From Methylocaldum marinum (lineage in GTDB: Bacteria > Pseudomonadota > Gammaproteobacteria > Methylococcales > Methylococcaceae): a stretch of DNA of 64,000 nucleotides. Position numbers and translations under genes: made by a program. How positions within the stretch are numbered: the stretch's first letter is position 1; the number at the start of each line of letters is the position of its first letter. The notes beneath the pieces are model-generated. The model was not told the origin of the DNA. It did no database searches and was given only the letters and a program-made list of their open reading frames with translations. Location: contig NZ_AP017928.1 of assembly GCF_003584645.1 (NCBI RefSeq), positions 5,779,501-5,843,500 of the forward strand. Reading direction: 5' to 3'. Positions 27,187 through 36,185 of this stretch are shown here, piece by piece.

Positions 27187-27878
27187 TGACGACAATGAAA
27201 AAAGCGGTTGTTCTACTCTCCGGCGGCCTCGATTCCGCGACCACCGTGGCCATCGCGAAGTCGCAAGGGTATGCGTGCTACGCCCTCAGTTTCGATTACG
27301 GGCAGCGCCATAGCGCGGAACTCGACGCCGCCCGCCGCGTGGCGCAGAGCGTCGGTGTGATCGAACACAAGATCATCCGCATAGGCCTCGGTGAATTCGG
27401 CGGCTCGGCGCTTACCGATACCCGCATTGCCGTGCCGGAGACACCGCAGGACGGAATTCCCGTCACCTACGTGCCGGCGCGGAACACGGTTTTTCTGGCG
27501 TTCGCCCTGGGGTGGGCGGAAGTGCTGGGCAGCACGGACATCTTCATAGGCGTGAATGCCGTCGATTATTCCGGCTATCCCGATTGCCGTCCCGAGTACA
27601 TCGAGGCGTTTGAGCATCTGGCGAACCTGGCGACCAAGGCGGGCGTCGAGGGGAACCGGTTCAAAGTGCACGCACCGCTGATCGCGCTGAAAAAAGTCGA
27701 AATCATCCGCATCGGGACGGATTTGGGTATCGATTATGCGTTGACAGTGTCGTGTTATTCGGCCGACGACGAAGGGCGGGCCTGCGGGTTGTGCGACTCC
27801 TGCAGATTCCGTAAAGCCGGTTTCGCCGAAGCCGGCGCAGCGGATCCGACCATCTACAGGTGCGAGCAAAGCCGGTAG
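27186..27878 (+). CDS. queC: 7-cyano-7-deazaguanine synthase QueC
   Basis: QueC is an ATP-dependent enzyme that converts 7-carboxy-7-deazaguanine to preQ0. The 230-residue protein has the PP-loop LLSGGLDSATTV near residue 10 and a C-terminal zinc site SCYSADDEGRACGLCDSC with Cys spaced as in the family. The ATG at 27186 sits in the TGATG overlap with queE; a second ATG three codons later (MKKAVVLL) is also possible. Confidence 0.95.
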   Translation: MTTMKKAVVLLSGGLDSATTVAIAKSQGYACYALSFDYGQRHSAELDAARRVAQSVGVIEHKIIRIGLGEFGGSALTDTRIAVPETPQDGIPVTYVPARNTVFLAFALGWAEVLGSTDIFIGVNAVDYSGYPDCRPEYIEAFEHLANLATKAGVEGNRFKVHAPLIALKKVEIIRIGTDLGIDYALTVSCYSADDEGRACGLCDSCRFRKAGFAEAGAADPTIYRCEQSR

Positions 27879-27890
27879 CTGGAGGCTTGA

Positions 27891-28011
27891 TTAACCCGGC
27901 CTATAAACATAGGCCGAGTTAATCCGGCGCGGCGACAATCCGCGTGAGCCAAGGCTGGGCGTTACCGGCCTTGGCGGCGGCCCGTAAATACCAGGAGGGT
28001 ATTTACGGGCC
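27891..28011. terminator. Two strong hairpins after queC
   Basis: An imperfect stem (TTAACCCGGCCTAT at 27891 with ATAGGCCGAGTTAA ending 27922) is followed by a perfect 14-bp stem (GGCCCGTAAATACC at 27979-27992 with GGTATTTACGGGCC at 27998-28011, five-base loop). They lie in the 231-base gap between convergent queC and the GT-C gene. Neither has a clear U-tract, so they may be a bidirectional transcription stop or REP-like elements. Confidence 0.5.
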
Positions 28012-28109
28012 TGATTAATAAGAGGGCATGTGGGATGCGTCGCGAGGGCGAGCGCGTCCTGAGTTTAGTCGAAGGGACACCCGGAACGTAGGCGTCGGGA
28101 AAGGATTCC

Positions 28110-29426
28110 CTACCGATAGGTCCGGAGACGACAACGGATCGAGGCGTAGGTCGGCAACCCTTTGCCGACGAAGGCTGCTAAAGCGTTACGGGTGCTGCGG
28201 GAATGCACTCGTTCATACCCCCATCGAAGCCATAAAACTTCAAGATTCGCGGCGGCGAGCACGGCGAGTAAAGGCATAATCGGCTCGCGGTACCGAAAGA
28301 TGACATAGAAGATCATATGGACGCCCGTGTAAGCAGCGATAGCCAGCCATACCAGGCCGATGTGTCGCGTGCGGAGCCCCGATAAGAACGCACCGCCTAT
28401 CGCCGCAATTGTCAGCACGCCGAATTGCAAAAGCCAGATTCGTCGCGCTACGGTTTCCATCGTCGAGCCTTGTCCCTTGCCCTCGTGCAACGGGGGCGTC
28501 CAGAAAAGAACGGCTTTACGCAGCGCAAGTTCGACGAACCGCCGCGGGTGTTCGAGTATCCAGTCGACGGCTTCACGCTGAAGCGTCTCGGAGGCACGGG
28601 CCTCACCTTCCCCGCGTAATGTGTTCCAGGTCGGTCCGCGCGGCGTATCGGCAATAGACACGAAGTATCCGGTTGCCGCGGGATTGTTACCCAAGTAGAG
28701 GTTGAAGCCGCCATTGGTATTCAATACCGGTGCCCCGATGGCGTAGATATTCCGGATCATCCATGGCGTGGCGATGACGCCGCTGGTGATAAAGGTGATC
28801 AGCAATGCGGCAAATTTAAGCCCTTTGCGAGCTGGGGCGAGCAATAGCGCAGCCATGACGACGGTAACGAGTGCCAGCCCGGCATTGCCGGTGAGAGCAA
28901 GTAATCCGAGCAGAGTCCCGCATCCCGCAGCGTTCTTGACCGAAATCCCCTTGGTCAGGCGGAGTGCACACCACGTCACGCCGAGCATTAGCGGAGTCAT
29001 GAGATTTTCTTTGGCCAGATATTCGGCATAGAGCCAGGAGGGAAGGTAAAGCGCCCACAAAGCAGCGGCGAGAAGGCGCCCGATGCGGCCGGCGCCCGCT
29101 TCGTTCGCTATCGCATAACACATTGCCGTGGATGCGATGCCAAGTACGGCATTAACCAGTTGGGCGGCCAGAAGATCGGCGCCGAACAGCGCAAACACCG
29201 GAGCAAGTATAAAAAGCGGATATCCAACGTTGTACATGGCGTGGTTGCCCATGGAATCGATGATTCCTTTTCCCTCGAGAAGATTGAGCGCCATGGTCTG
29301 ATAGCTCAGGTAATCGCTATCGGGTTGGATATCCAAAATGACGACGGTTACCACGCGCGCGGCAAGGCCTACCAGTATGATTCCGGCCAACCATCGCTTT
29401 TCAATGCTATCCGCTGTCAATTTCAT
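28110..29426 (-). CDS. GT-C fold glycosyltransferase (ArnT/PMT-like)
   Basis: A 438-residue polytopic protein with about ten hydrophobic segments. The early acidic motif DIQPDSDYLSYQTMALNL (~residues 33-50) is where GT-C enzymes such as ArnT and dolichyl-phosphate mannosyltransferases carry their catalytic Asp. Such enzymes transfer a sugar from a polyprenyl-phosphate carrier to lipid or protein outside the inner membrane. The neighbouring EamA-like transporter and HAD-UbiA gene support a lipid-linked sugar pathway. Acceptor and sugar are unknown. Confidence 0.75.
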   Translation of the reverse strand: MKLTADSIEKRWLAGIILVGLAARVVTVVILDIQPDSDYLSYQTMALNLLEGKGIIDSMGNHAMYNVGYPLFILAPVFALFGADLLAAQLVNAVLGIASTAMCYAIANEAGAGRIGRLLAAALWALYLPSWLYAEYLAKENLMTPLMLGVTWCALRLTKGISVKNAAGCGTLLGLLALTGNAGLALVTVVMAALLLAPARKGLKFAALLITFITSGVIATPWMIRNIYAIGAPVLNTNGGFNLYLGNNPAATGYFVSIADTPRGPTWNTLRGEGEARASETLQREAVDWILEHPRRFVELALRKAVLFWTPPLHEGKGQGSTMETVARRIWLLQFGVLTIAAIGGAFLSGLRTRHIGLVWLAIAAYTGVHMIFYVIFRYREPIMPLLAVLAAANLEVLWLRWGYERVHSRSTRNALAAFVGKGLPTYASIRCRLRTYR

Positions 29427-29686
29427 GTTGGCTCCTTCCGGTATTCACGTAGTGTATGAACGGTTGACGATGTGTCCCGGTAACCCAGTGCGATGCTGAC
29501 CCGTGCAAAGACGATGAGCAAATCGGTCGGTATGGGCATCGTTCCGTAAAGGGTTTGCTGCAGGCTATTTGTATGCAAAGCTCCCTACGCCCCGGGAAGC
29601 TACGATTCCGCGCAATAGACCGAGTACTGCCCAATGGACGAAGACCGGGTATTGCCGCAGCAACGCTTTTCCCACGGGAATTTTCG

Positions 29687-30052
29687 TCAACTTCGCCCTA
29701 CCAGGACCACGCCGGTGCAAATCAACATAATTCCCAAAAGCCGCCATAATCCGACCTGTTCGCCCGCCAGCAGTCCGGCGAGGGCTGCCATGCAGAATCC
29801 CAGCCCGACGAGGGGATAGGCCTTGCTGACATCCCAGCGTGCGAGCACGGTGAGCCACACGGCAGCGCCCAGGCCATACAAAAAGAAGCCGCCGGCCACG
29901 AATCGGTTCGTCAGTATCGTGAGCAAAGTGGTGGGCATGAACGGCTGCCCGAGGAGACTTTTGATTTCCGGGTGCGACATCCCGGTTTTTAACGAGAACT
30001 GGGCTGCGACCGACAGGACGATGCTGATTAAGGCGATCAGGAGCGTATTCAT
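29687..30052 (-). CDS. Small EamA/SMR-like membrane transporter
   Basis: A 121-residue protein with four hydrophobic segments, matching half-size EamA/SMR proteins of the ArnE/ArnF type. Those flip lipid-linked aminoarabinose across the inner membrane. SMR-like ends are visible: NTLLIALISIVLSVAAQFSLK at the N-terminus and LGIMLICTGVVLV at the C-terminus. The gene is three bases downstream of the HAD-UbiA gene. A flippase role for the polyprenyl-phosphate sugar is inferred from context. Confidence 0.75.
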   Translation of the reverse strand: MNTLLIALISIVLSVAAQFSLKTGMSHPEIKSLLGQPFMPTTLLTILTNRFVAGGFFLYGLGAAVWLTVLARWDVSKAYPLVGLGFCMAALAGLLAGEQVGLWRLLGIMLICTGVVLVGRS

Positions 30053-30055
30053 GGA

Positions 30056-31582
30056 TCACCCCAAAGCGACGAAATGGGCAGCCAGGGTTGCCGTAACCAT
30101 TGCTGCGACGGTGACCCGGCTGCCGAAGTCGCGCAAGGCATAGACGAGTGGATCATCATGCATTTCGCCGCGTGCCGTCTTGATCCAAAGGCGGCCCAGC
30201 CAATAGATCAGTCCGACGGCGACCAGCCACAGCAGGTCTGGCGTCGCGTAGCGTGCCTCCGTCTCGATTGCGCTGACGAATAGAGCGAATACCAGCACAG
30301 CGCACAGCCCCGCTCCAACGCCCATGGGCCAAAATACAACCAAATCCCCTACCCGGTAGTCGCGTCCGTTGGTTCCGGTTCGCCCTATAAGGCTTAACGA
30401 CAACAGTTCGGAACAACGTTTGACCAAGGCCAGGCTTAAAAAAATGAAGACGGAAAATGCGAGCAGCCAGACGCTCGTCGTAACTTCCACCGCTGCGGCG
30501 CCCGCAACGATACGCAGCGTATAGAGCACCGACAGCATTAGGACATCCAAGAGCACATACTGTTTGATGACCCAGCTATAGCTTCCGGTCAAGAACAAGT
30601 AAGCGATCAGCAGCAGGAGAAAGTTTGTCGATAAAGTTGATGCCAAACCCGCCGAAATGACCAACAGACCGGCCGAAGCCGCGAGTGCTCGCGGGATCGG
30701 GATTTGCGCACCGGCGAGAGGGCGATGGCGTTTCCTCGGGTGACGGCGATCACTGTCCAGATCCAATAAGGCGTTGACCACATAGGTAGCGGATGCTGCA
30801 AACGAAAATGCAAGAAATGCAATAGCGGCCGCAGCCAGATTTTCGAAGTCGGTAAATGCAAAAGCGGTCAGCAGGGGAACAAAAATCAAGAGGTTCTTTA
30901 ACCATTGATGCACTCGGCATAACCGCAGCCAAGCGGATAAGCCGCCCGTCGAGCGAGGAAATTCTCTTTCAACCAAGGTGCTGTTTCTGACGGATTTTGA
31001 AACTCGAGAGGACGCTCCGACCAGAACAGCCGCATGGGCTTCTTTCCAGATAGGCAGATCCGCTGTGCTGTCGCCGACATAAACAAAGCGGGTGCCGACA
31101 CGTTGTCGAATCGCGCGCAGTTTGGTTTCCCCTTTGAGATTGCAGGTTTCATCACTGGCCAAGACCTCATCGAAAAAACCCAGATGGGCGGCGACCGCAT
31201 CCGCGATGATCCGGTTGGCGGCGGTGGCAAGAACGATGCGGCGTCCTTTGGTCCGCTCGTCTCGTAAGAAATGACATAAGTTTTCCTGGTAAGGGATGGT
31301 GTCTGCCGTAAAGCTGATTTGAGAAGCAATCCGTGCTTTTAGGGTGGAACGTCCCTGAATGAGCCAGAAAGGTAGACGGAGAACGTTCCAGGGATCACGT
31401 TTTACCGCCTGGACAGTCGATTCGACCAGAGTGTCGGTCAGGGTGAGCGTACCGTCCAGGTCGACGACCAGCGGGGGAAGACCTGCTGTACCGCCGGGGC
31501 GGATTTCGGGCACCCGCTCCAGGTTCCCAAGAAAAAGATAAGTTTCCCGGGATTTCAACGTCCATGTAACCGATTGACTCAT
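30056..31582 (-). CDS. HAD phosphatase-UbiA prenyltransferase fusion
   Basis: The 508-residue fusion has an N-terminal HAD domain (motif I VVDLDGTLTLTDTLVE at ~37, later VGDSTADLPIWKEA at ~185). A C-terminal UbiA-type integral membrane domain carries the Asp-rich motif NALLDLDSDRRHPRKRHRPL. This architecture resembles proteins that attach 5-phosphoribose to a polyprenyl phosphate and dephosphorylate it (as in decaprenylphosphoryl-ribose synthesis). The start at 31582 is supported by GGAGG five bases upstream; a longer in-frame extension of 72 codons is rejected. Confidence 0.85.
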   Translation of the reverse strand: MSQSVTWTLKSRETYLFLGNLERVPEIRPGGTAGLPPLVVDLDGTLTLTDTLVESTVQAVKRDPWNVLRLPFWLIQGRSTLKARIASQISFTADTIPYQENLCHFLRDERTKGRRIVLATAANRIIADAVAAHLGFFDEVLASDETCNLKGETKLRAIRQRVGTRFVYVGDSTADLPIWKEAHAAVLVGASSRVSKSVRNSTLVEREFPRSTGGLSAWLRLCRVHQWLKNLLIFVPLLTAFAFTDFENLAAAAIAFLAFSFAASATYVVNALLDLDSDRRHPRKRHRPLAGAQIPIPRALAASAGLLVISAGLASTLSTNFLLLLIAYLFLTGSYSWVIKQYVLLDVLMLSVLYTLRIVAGAAAVEVTTSVWLLAFSVFIFLSLALVKRCSELLSLSLIGRTGTNGRDYRVGDLVVFWPMGVGAGLCAVLVFALFVSAIETEARYATPDLLWLVAVGLIYWLGRLWIKTARGEMHDDPLVYALRDFGSRVTVAAMVTATLAAHFVALG

Positions 31583-32088
31583 ATAACCTCCAGAATTGCG
31601 CTTCGAGCTTTCCAAGCACGCGAATCGGATTATTTTCCGTCGAGAATATTCAATTTCCGTACCATATTTATAGATATCTGATTTTGAAGGGATTGTGAAA
31701 AAGACTTGGGCTGCGTTTCCGTAAGCTTTATTCGACGTGCGGCGAGCACCCAACCTGGCCGGGACTGGAGCGCTCGATGGCAGATCCTTGATTTGCAAGA
31801 ATCTTGCGATGATTGAGGCAGCACCGGTAGCTGGCCGGGACCCGTAAAGTTTTCTGACGCAGCGGTCCGAGGCCGTCTTGGCGCCGCCTTAGCGGCTGAT
31901 TCTGGGAGTTTGCGGTGGTATGGAAGTTTTCTCCTTACAACATGAAGGCGATGAGGCAGAGAATGTGCGCTGAGCGGCACTTCGTTCGTAAAAAGTCGAA
32001 CCAAATGCCACCCGGGTTTCGCACTGAAAGTTGCGAGGTTCTCGTCCAAATCCAGGCGAGTCCGAAAAATAGTCGGCTTTCATTTCCG
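31583..32088. other. 506-base intergenic region without a recognisable gene
   Basis: It lies between the HAD-UbiA gene start and the end of the FlhB-like gene, both on the minus strand. Open frames here have no family resemblance and no good start sites. The promoter of the HAD-UbiA cluster is expected in it, but I could not identify a clear -35/-10 pair, RNA gene or repeat. Confidence 0.5.
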
Positions 32089-32373
32089 TCACAAAATTCC
32101 TTTTTCCGGAAGTTTACCGCTTAAGGAGTACGCGAAAGCGATCACTTCCGCCACGGCAAGATAGAGCTCGCGCGGAATCTCATTGCCCAGCGGAATCTTC
32201 GCCAGCACGGTCGCCAAACCTTCGTCGGTATGCAGCGGAATATCGTGTTGCCGCGCCAGCTCGAGGATCTGCTCCGCGACCGCGCCTTTGCCTTTCGCGG
32301 TCACCCGCGGGGCGTTTTCTCCGTCGTAGTGCAGGGCGACGGCGATATCGGGGGGATTGACGAGCCGGCTCAT
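32089..32373 (-). CDS. FlhB-like cytoplasmic domain protein (FhlB type)
   Basis: A 94-residue protein resembling only the C-terminal cytoplasmic domain of FlhB/EscU export switch proteins. It has VALHYDGENAPRVTAKGKG at the start and the AEQILELARQHDIPLHTDEGLATVL region. The NPTH autocleavage site and the membrane domain of full FlhB are absent. It overlaps the FliK-like gene by four bases, so the two are coupled. Role in flagellar export or a moonlighting interaction is unknown. Confidence 0.85.
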   Translation of the reverse strand: MSRLVNPPDIAVALHYDGENAPRVTAKGKGAVAEQILELARQHDIPLHTDEGLATVLAKIPLGNEIPRELYLAVAEVIAFAYSLSGKLPEKGIL

Positions 32374-33485
32374 GCGCGGAGATCCACCAGCGGCATGGAG
32401 ATGTTATCGGAGGGCTTCGAATCGGGCGGGCGATCCAGCGGCGTCAATTGGCCTACGCTCAGTCCCGCGCCGTGCAGACGTGCTCTCAAACGTTCGCATT
32501 GCTCGCGGATCAGGTCCGACGTCGCTGCCGTGTCGCTCCACAGATACGTGTCGATTATGTGGCCCTTCAAGACGAGGCGTGCGTAGAACCTTCCCAGCCC
32601 CGGCGGATGCAATTCCAAACTGACCGCCCAGTAATCATCGGCCTTCTCGCTCCCGGACCCCGCATCTTTGGCGATAAGCAGCTTTGCCGCGTCGTGATGC
32701 GGACCATCGGTAAAAGGGATTTCCAATTGCCATACGGAAGGAGCGGTGTCTTCCGCGGCCAGAGACCCGAGCTGATCCGTCACTACCTTGGCCAGCGCGG
32801 CTTCTATTTGTCGCTGGATACGTTCGATTCCGGGGCCACTCTCGGGCGCCGGAACGTTCGGTTGGTCCGGTGTTCGGTGCGCCTTGAGCCTGTCGAGAAC
32901 GCGCAGCAGGTTCGCCTTGAAATCCGAAACGACGGTGTCGGCAACCGTACCGATATCACCCGCGAGTTTTGCCTCCAGAAATATCCCCGAGTTCGATAAA
33001 CCTTTCGCCAAACCCTCAGGCGTCGCCAACTCGGATTTTTCGGGGATCGCATCCACCAGGTGCGCCAGCATTCGCATGATCGTGGCGGGCAGGGCGGATG
33101 TCCGGCCGGCCTGAGCAATGAGTTGGCGGAGTTCGTGGATTACTTCGGCGAGCGGTTTCTGTTGCGGCAAAAACCGGCGTAAAGCCTGCTGAACCGGCGA
33201 TTCCGCGGATCCGGAGTCGGGACCACGAGGGATCACACGAAGCTCGGGCATGGTTCCGAGTTTGATTACCTCGAGTTCGAGCATCTGTCCCGGCCGCAGG
33301 CTCGCGCTGCTGCTTGCGGTCAGGGTGCGGCCATCGCCGTCGAGTCGGAGCAGAAAGACCTTGTCTTCGAGCTGCTCTTGAACGAAGGCCCGAAGAATTT
33401 CACCGAGCTTCAGCGGCTGCGTACCGGCTTGAAGCAGGGTCGTCGTCTGAATCTGGACGGGGCGTCGGACTTCCATCGGTGTCAA
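32370..33485 (-). CDS. FliK-like hook-length control protein
   Basis: A 371-residue protein with a FliK-like C-terminal domain (~260-360: VWQLEIPFTDGP, then YARLVLKGHIIDTYLWSD and LRARLHGAGLSVGQL). The N-terminal half begins with a compact domain (RPGQMLELEVIKLG) followed by a low-complexity linker. FliK normally measures hook length and switches FlhB specificity. It is adjacent to a truncated FlhB-like gene and an HDOD gene, with overlaps on both sides, and no other flagellar genes are in the window. Confidence 0.75.
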   Translation of the reverse strand: MTPMEVRRPVQIQTTTLLQAGTQPLKLGEILRAFVQEQLEDKVFLLRLDGDGRTLTASSSASLRPGQMLELEVIKLGTMPELRVIPRGPDSGSAESPVQQALRRFLPQQKPLAEVIHELRQLIAQAGRTSALPATIMRMLAHLVDAIPEKSELATPEGLAKGLSNSGIFLEAKLAGDIGTVADTVVSDFKANLLRVLDRLKAHRTPDQPNVPAPESGPGIERIQRQIEAALAKVVTDQLGSLAAEDTAPSVWQLEIPFTDGPHHDAAKLLIAKDAGSGSEKADDYWAVSLELHPPGLGRFYARLVLKGHIIDTYLWSDTAATSDLIREQCERLRARLHGAGLSVGQLTPLDRPPDSKPSDNISMPLVDLRA

Positions 33486-34348
33486 GGCGTGAGCATCTGC
33501 TGGATTTGTAAAATCTCTTCCTTGGCGAGACCTAGCACATCTTTGCTCAAGTCCGTCGCGGGCTGTCCCGCGATGAGCTTGCGATAGGCGGGAATTTCAT
33601 CCATCCGCGGATGTTTGTGAATCTGCAGCGTGCCGACGAAGCTGTGGAGCTGGGACAGGATGACCAGATCCGTGTAATCCGGCGCGCCGGAGTGATCGCG
33701 AAACCAATTTTCCGCATGGACCGTCACATTTTCGAAATCCGGCGGAAAATTCCATTTTCGCAATATCATCGCACCGATAGGTGCGCGTAGCGCTTGTATC
33801 GCCTGGTCGAGGTGGCGGGGATCGACGAGCAATTCGGGATGCCTGTCGGCAAACGTGAGCACGGGAACGCTGCCGATATCGTGAACCAGTGCGGCAAGCA
33901 TCGCCCGATCCGGATCGAAGCCCCGCGTCTTGTGGGCCAGTACGGCGCAGATGGCGGCGACATAGCTGCTGTGTGCCCACAGTTCATGCATGCGCTTCCG
34001 AATCTGGGGCGTCCTGGCGATGAACACGGTCTTCAGGGAAAACGTGGTGATGAGGTGCTGCGCCGCTTTAAGTCCCAGCCGCGTCAAGGCTTCCGGGCAA
34101 CTCTCGATTTTCTTGCGGCCGTGATAAAGCGGACTGTTGGCAATATGGATCAGCCGTGCCGTAATGGCGGGATCAACCTGAACCACCCGTGCGATCTTCG
34201 AATTGTTCGCGCGGTCATCGTTGATGGCCTTGCGAATCTTCATGGCAATGTCGGGGAGTGTGGGCAGCACGAGCTTTTCCTCCCGCATTTCCCGGTAGCA
34301 GAGCTGCAATAATGGATTTTGAAGAGTATCTGCCTTATCGAGAGTCAT
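33482..34348 (-). CDS. HDOD domain signalling protein
   Basis: A 288-residue protein consisting of an HDOD domain (~residues 20-220), a catalytically degenerate HD relative found in signalling proteins. Conserved patches include LPTLPDIAMKIRKAI, VVQVDPAITARLIHIANSP and LVHDIGSVPVL (an HD pair is still visible). It is the first gene of a coupled trio with the FliK-like and FlhB-like genes (four-base overlap). The signal and partners are unknown. Confidence 0.88.
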   Translation of the reverse strand: MTLDKADTLQNPLLQLCYREMREEKLVLPTLPDIAMKIRKAINDDRANNSKIARVVQVDPAITARLIHIANSPLYHGRKKIESCPEALTRLGLKAAQHLITTFSLKTVFIARTPQIRKRMHELWAHSSYVAAICAVLAHKTRGFDPDRAMLAALVHDIGSVPVLTFADRHPELLVDPRHLDQAIQALRAPIGAMILRKWNFPPDFENVTVHAENWFRDHSGAPDYTDLVILSQLHSFVGTLQIHKHPRMDEIPAYRKLIAGQPATDLSKDVLGLAKEEILQIQQMLTP

Positions 34349-34562
34349 TACGAATGGCTTGTTTCAATGGGATCGCCGGCAATGCTTAATCCGAGAAAAC
34401 TATAAAGATAGTTTGGTTTTCATCCGTGGTGGCCGGGGGGCGGGCTCCACGATGAAGGAGTTCGCGCGATTTTGGTATCATTACCCTTTCGCCTCCATCT
34501 CCTAGTCACCGAGCGCTGACGATAAAGTCGGCGGATCTAAGTCTTTTTTCAGGATTATTCGA

Positions 34563-35966
34563 ATGACCATACGTACCCGATTTGCTCCCAGCCCTACGGG
34601 TTACCTGCATGTTGGCGGCGCGCGAACCGCGCTTTTTTCCTGGCTTCACGCGCGCAAGCATGGCGGCACCTTCATTCTGCGCATCGAGGATACGGACTTG
34701 GAGCGCTCCACGGTCGAGGCGGTCAATGCGATTTTGGAGGGTATGACCTGGCTCGGGCTGGAATACGACGAAGGACCGTTCTATCAAACCCACAGGTTCG
34801 AGCGCTACATGGCCATTGCCCAGCAGTTGTTGAACGAAGGCAAGGCCTATCACTGCTACTGCACTAAGGAAGAACTCGACACCCTTCGTGCCGAACAACA
34901 GGCCCGCAAGGAAAAGCCTCGCTACGACGGGCGTTGCCGCCATCGTACCGCGCCGCGCGAAGGCGTTCAGCCGGTCGTGCGGTTTTGTAATCCGGACGAG
35001 GGCGAAGTGGTCATCGAAGATTTCGTGCGCGGCCGGGTGGTCGTAAAGAACAGCGAACTGGACGATCTTATCATTCTTCGTTCGGACGGCACGCCCACCT
35101 ACAACTTTACCGTCGTTGTCGACGACCTCGACATGCAGATAAGCCATGTCATCCGTGGAGATGACCATCTCAACAACACGCCGCGCCAGATCAACATTCT
35201 GAAGGCACTGGGCGCGACGCCGCCGAAATATGCGCACGTGCCGATGATTCTCGGCCCCGATGGTGCGAAGCTATCGAAACGTCACGGAGCGGTCAGCGTC
35301 ATGCAATACCGCGACGAAGGCTATTTGCCCGAGGCGCTCATCAATTATCTGGTTCGTCTGGGCTGGTCGCACGGCGATCAGGAGATCTTTTCGGTGGACG
35401 AAATGATCGAGTTGTTCGACATCTCCGACATCAACCATTCGGCCTCGGCGTTCAATCCGGAAAAATTGTTGTGGCTGAATCATCATTACATCATGCACAG
35501 CGATCCGCTGCGCATCGCGCACCATCTACGCTGGCATCTAGGGCAGCTCGATATCGATCCTACCTGCGGTCCGGATCCGGTCAGGGTAGTCGAAGTGCAG
35601 CGCGAGCGCTGCAAGACGCTGGTCGATATGGCGAAAGCCAGCGTGTTTTTTTACAAGGAGTTCGAAGACTACGACGAGAAGGGCGCAGCCAAGAATCTGA
35701 ACGCAAACACCCTGGCGGCGCTGCAGGCTCTGGAAACACAACTGTGGGCACTGGGCGATTGGAGCCGCGAGGCGATTCATCAGGTCATCGTAAAGACGTC
35801 GGAAACGCTTGGGGTGAAAATGGGCAGTGTTGCTCAGCCGCTTCGGGTTGCGTTATCCGGATCGACGGTGTCCCCGCCCATCGATGTTACCCTGGAGTTA
35901 CTTGGAAAAGACACTACGCTTTCCCGAGTCGGCCGCGCCATTGCCTATATCGACAAAAAAACCTAG
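34563..35966 (+). CDS. gltX: Glutamyl-tRNA synthetase
   Basis: GltX charges tRNA-Glu with glutamate. The 467-residue class I synthetase has the HIGH-type motif PSPTGYLHVGGARTALF (~residues 9-25) and the KMSKS-type motif GAKLSKRHGAVS (~235). The intervening CYCTKEELD region fits the family. It is followed within 150 bases by tRNA-Ala and tRNA-Glu, the latter a substrate of this enzyme. Confidence 0.97.
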   Translation: MTIRTRFAPSPTGYLHVGGARTALFSWLHARKHGGTFILRIEDTDLERSTVEAVNAILEGMTWLGLEYDEGPFYQTHRFERYMAIAQQLLNEGKAYHCYCTKEELDTLRAEQQARKEKPRYDGRCRHRTAPREGVQPVVRFCNPDEGEVVIEDFVRGRVVVKNSELDDLIILRSDGTPTYNFTVVVDDLDMQISHVIRGDDHLNNTPRQINILKALGATPPKYAHVPMILGPDGAKLSKRHGAVSVMQYRDEGYLPEALINYLVRLGWSHGDQEIFSVDEMIELFDISDINHSASAFNPEKLLWLNHHYIMHSDPLRIAHHLRWHLGQLDIDPTCGPDPVRVVEVQRERCKTLVDMAKASVFFYKEFEDYDEKGAAKNLNANTLAALQALETQLWALGDWSREAIHQVIVKTSETLGVKMGSVAQPLRVALSGSTVSPPIDVTLELLGKDTTLSRVGRAIAYIDKKT

Positions 35967-36010
35967 ACAAACGCGAAGTCTTTCTTTAATATTCGCGTTC
36001 TCGATCGCGT

Positions 36011-36086
36011 GGGGCCATAGCTCAGCTGGGAGAGCGCAACAATGGCATTGTTGAGGTCGCGAGTTCGATCCTCGCTGGCTCCACCA
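36011..36086 (+). tRNA. tRNA-Ala (anticodon GGC)
   Basis: A 76-nt cloverleaf with the 3' CCA encoded. The acceptor stem GGGGCCA pairs with TGGCTCC. The D arm is GCTC...GAGC, the anticodon stem CAACA/TGTTG encloses loop ATGGCAT with anticodon GGC, and the T arm GCGAG-TTCGATC-CTCGC is regular. Confidence 0.97.
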
Positions 36087-36109
36087 CTCACCGACCGATC
36101 AAGTTCCTT

Positions 36110-36185
36110 GTCCCCATCGTCTAGAGGCCTAGGACACCGCCCTTTCACGGCGGTAACAGGGGTTCGAATCCCCTTGGGGACGCCA
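36110..36185 (+). tRNA. tRNA-Glu (anticodon TTC)
   Basis: A 76-nt cloverleaf with encoded CCA. Acceptor GTCCCCA pairs with TGGGGAC. The anticodon stem CCGCC/GGCGG encloses loop CTTTCAC with anticodon TTC, and the T arm CAGGG-TTCGAAT-CCCCT closes (allowing one wobble). It lies 23 bases after tRNA-Ala, so both are probably one transcript downstream of gltX. Confidence 0.97.
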
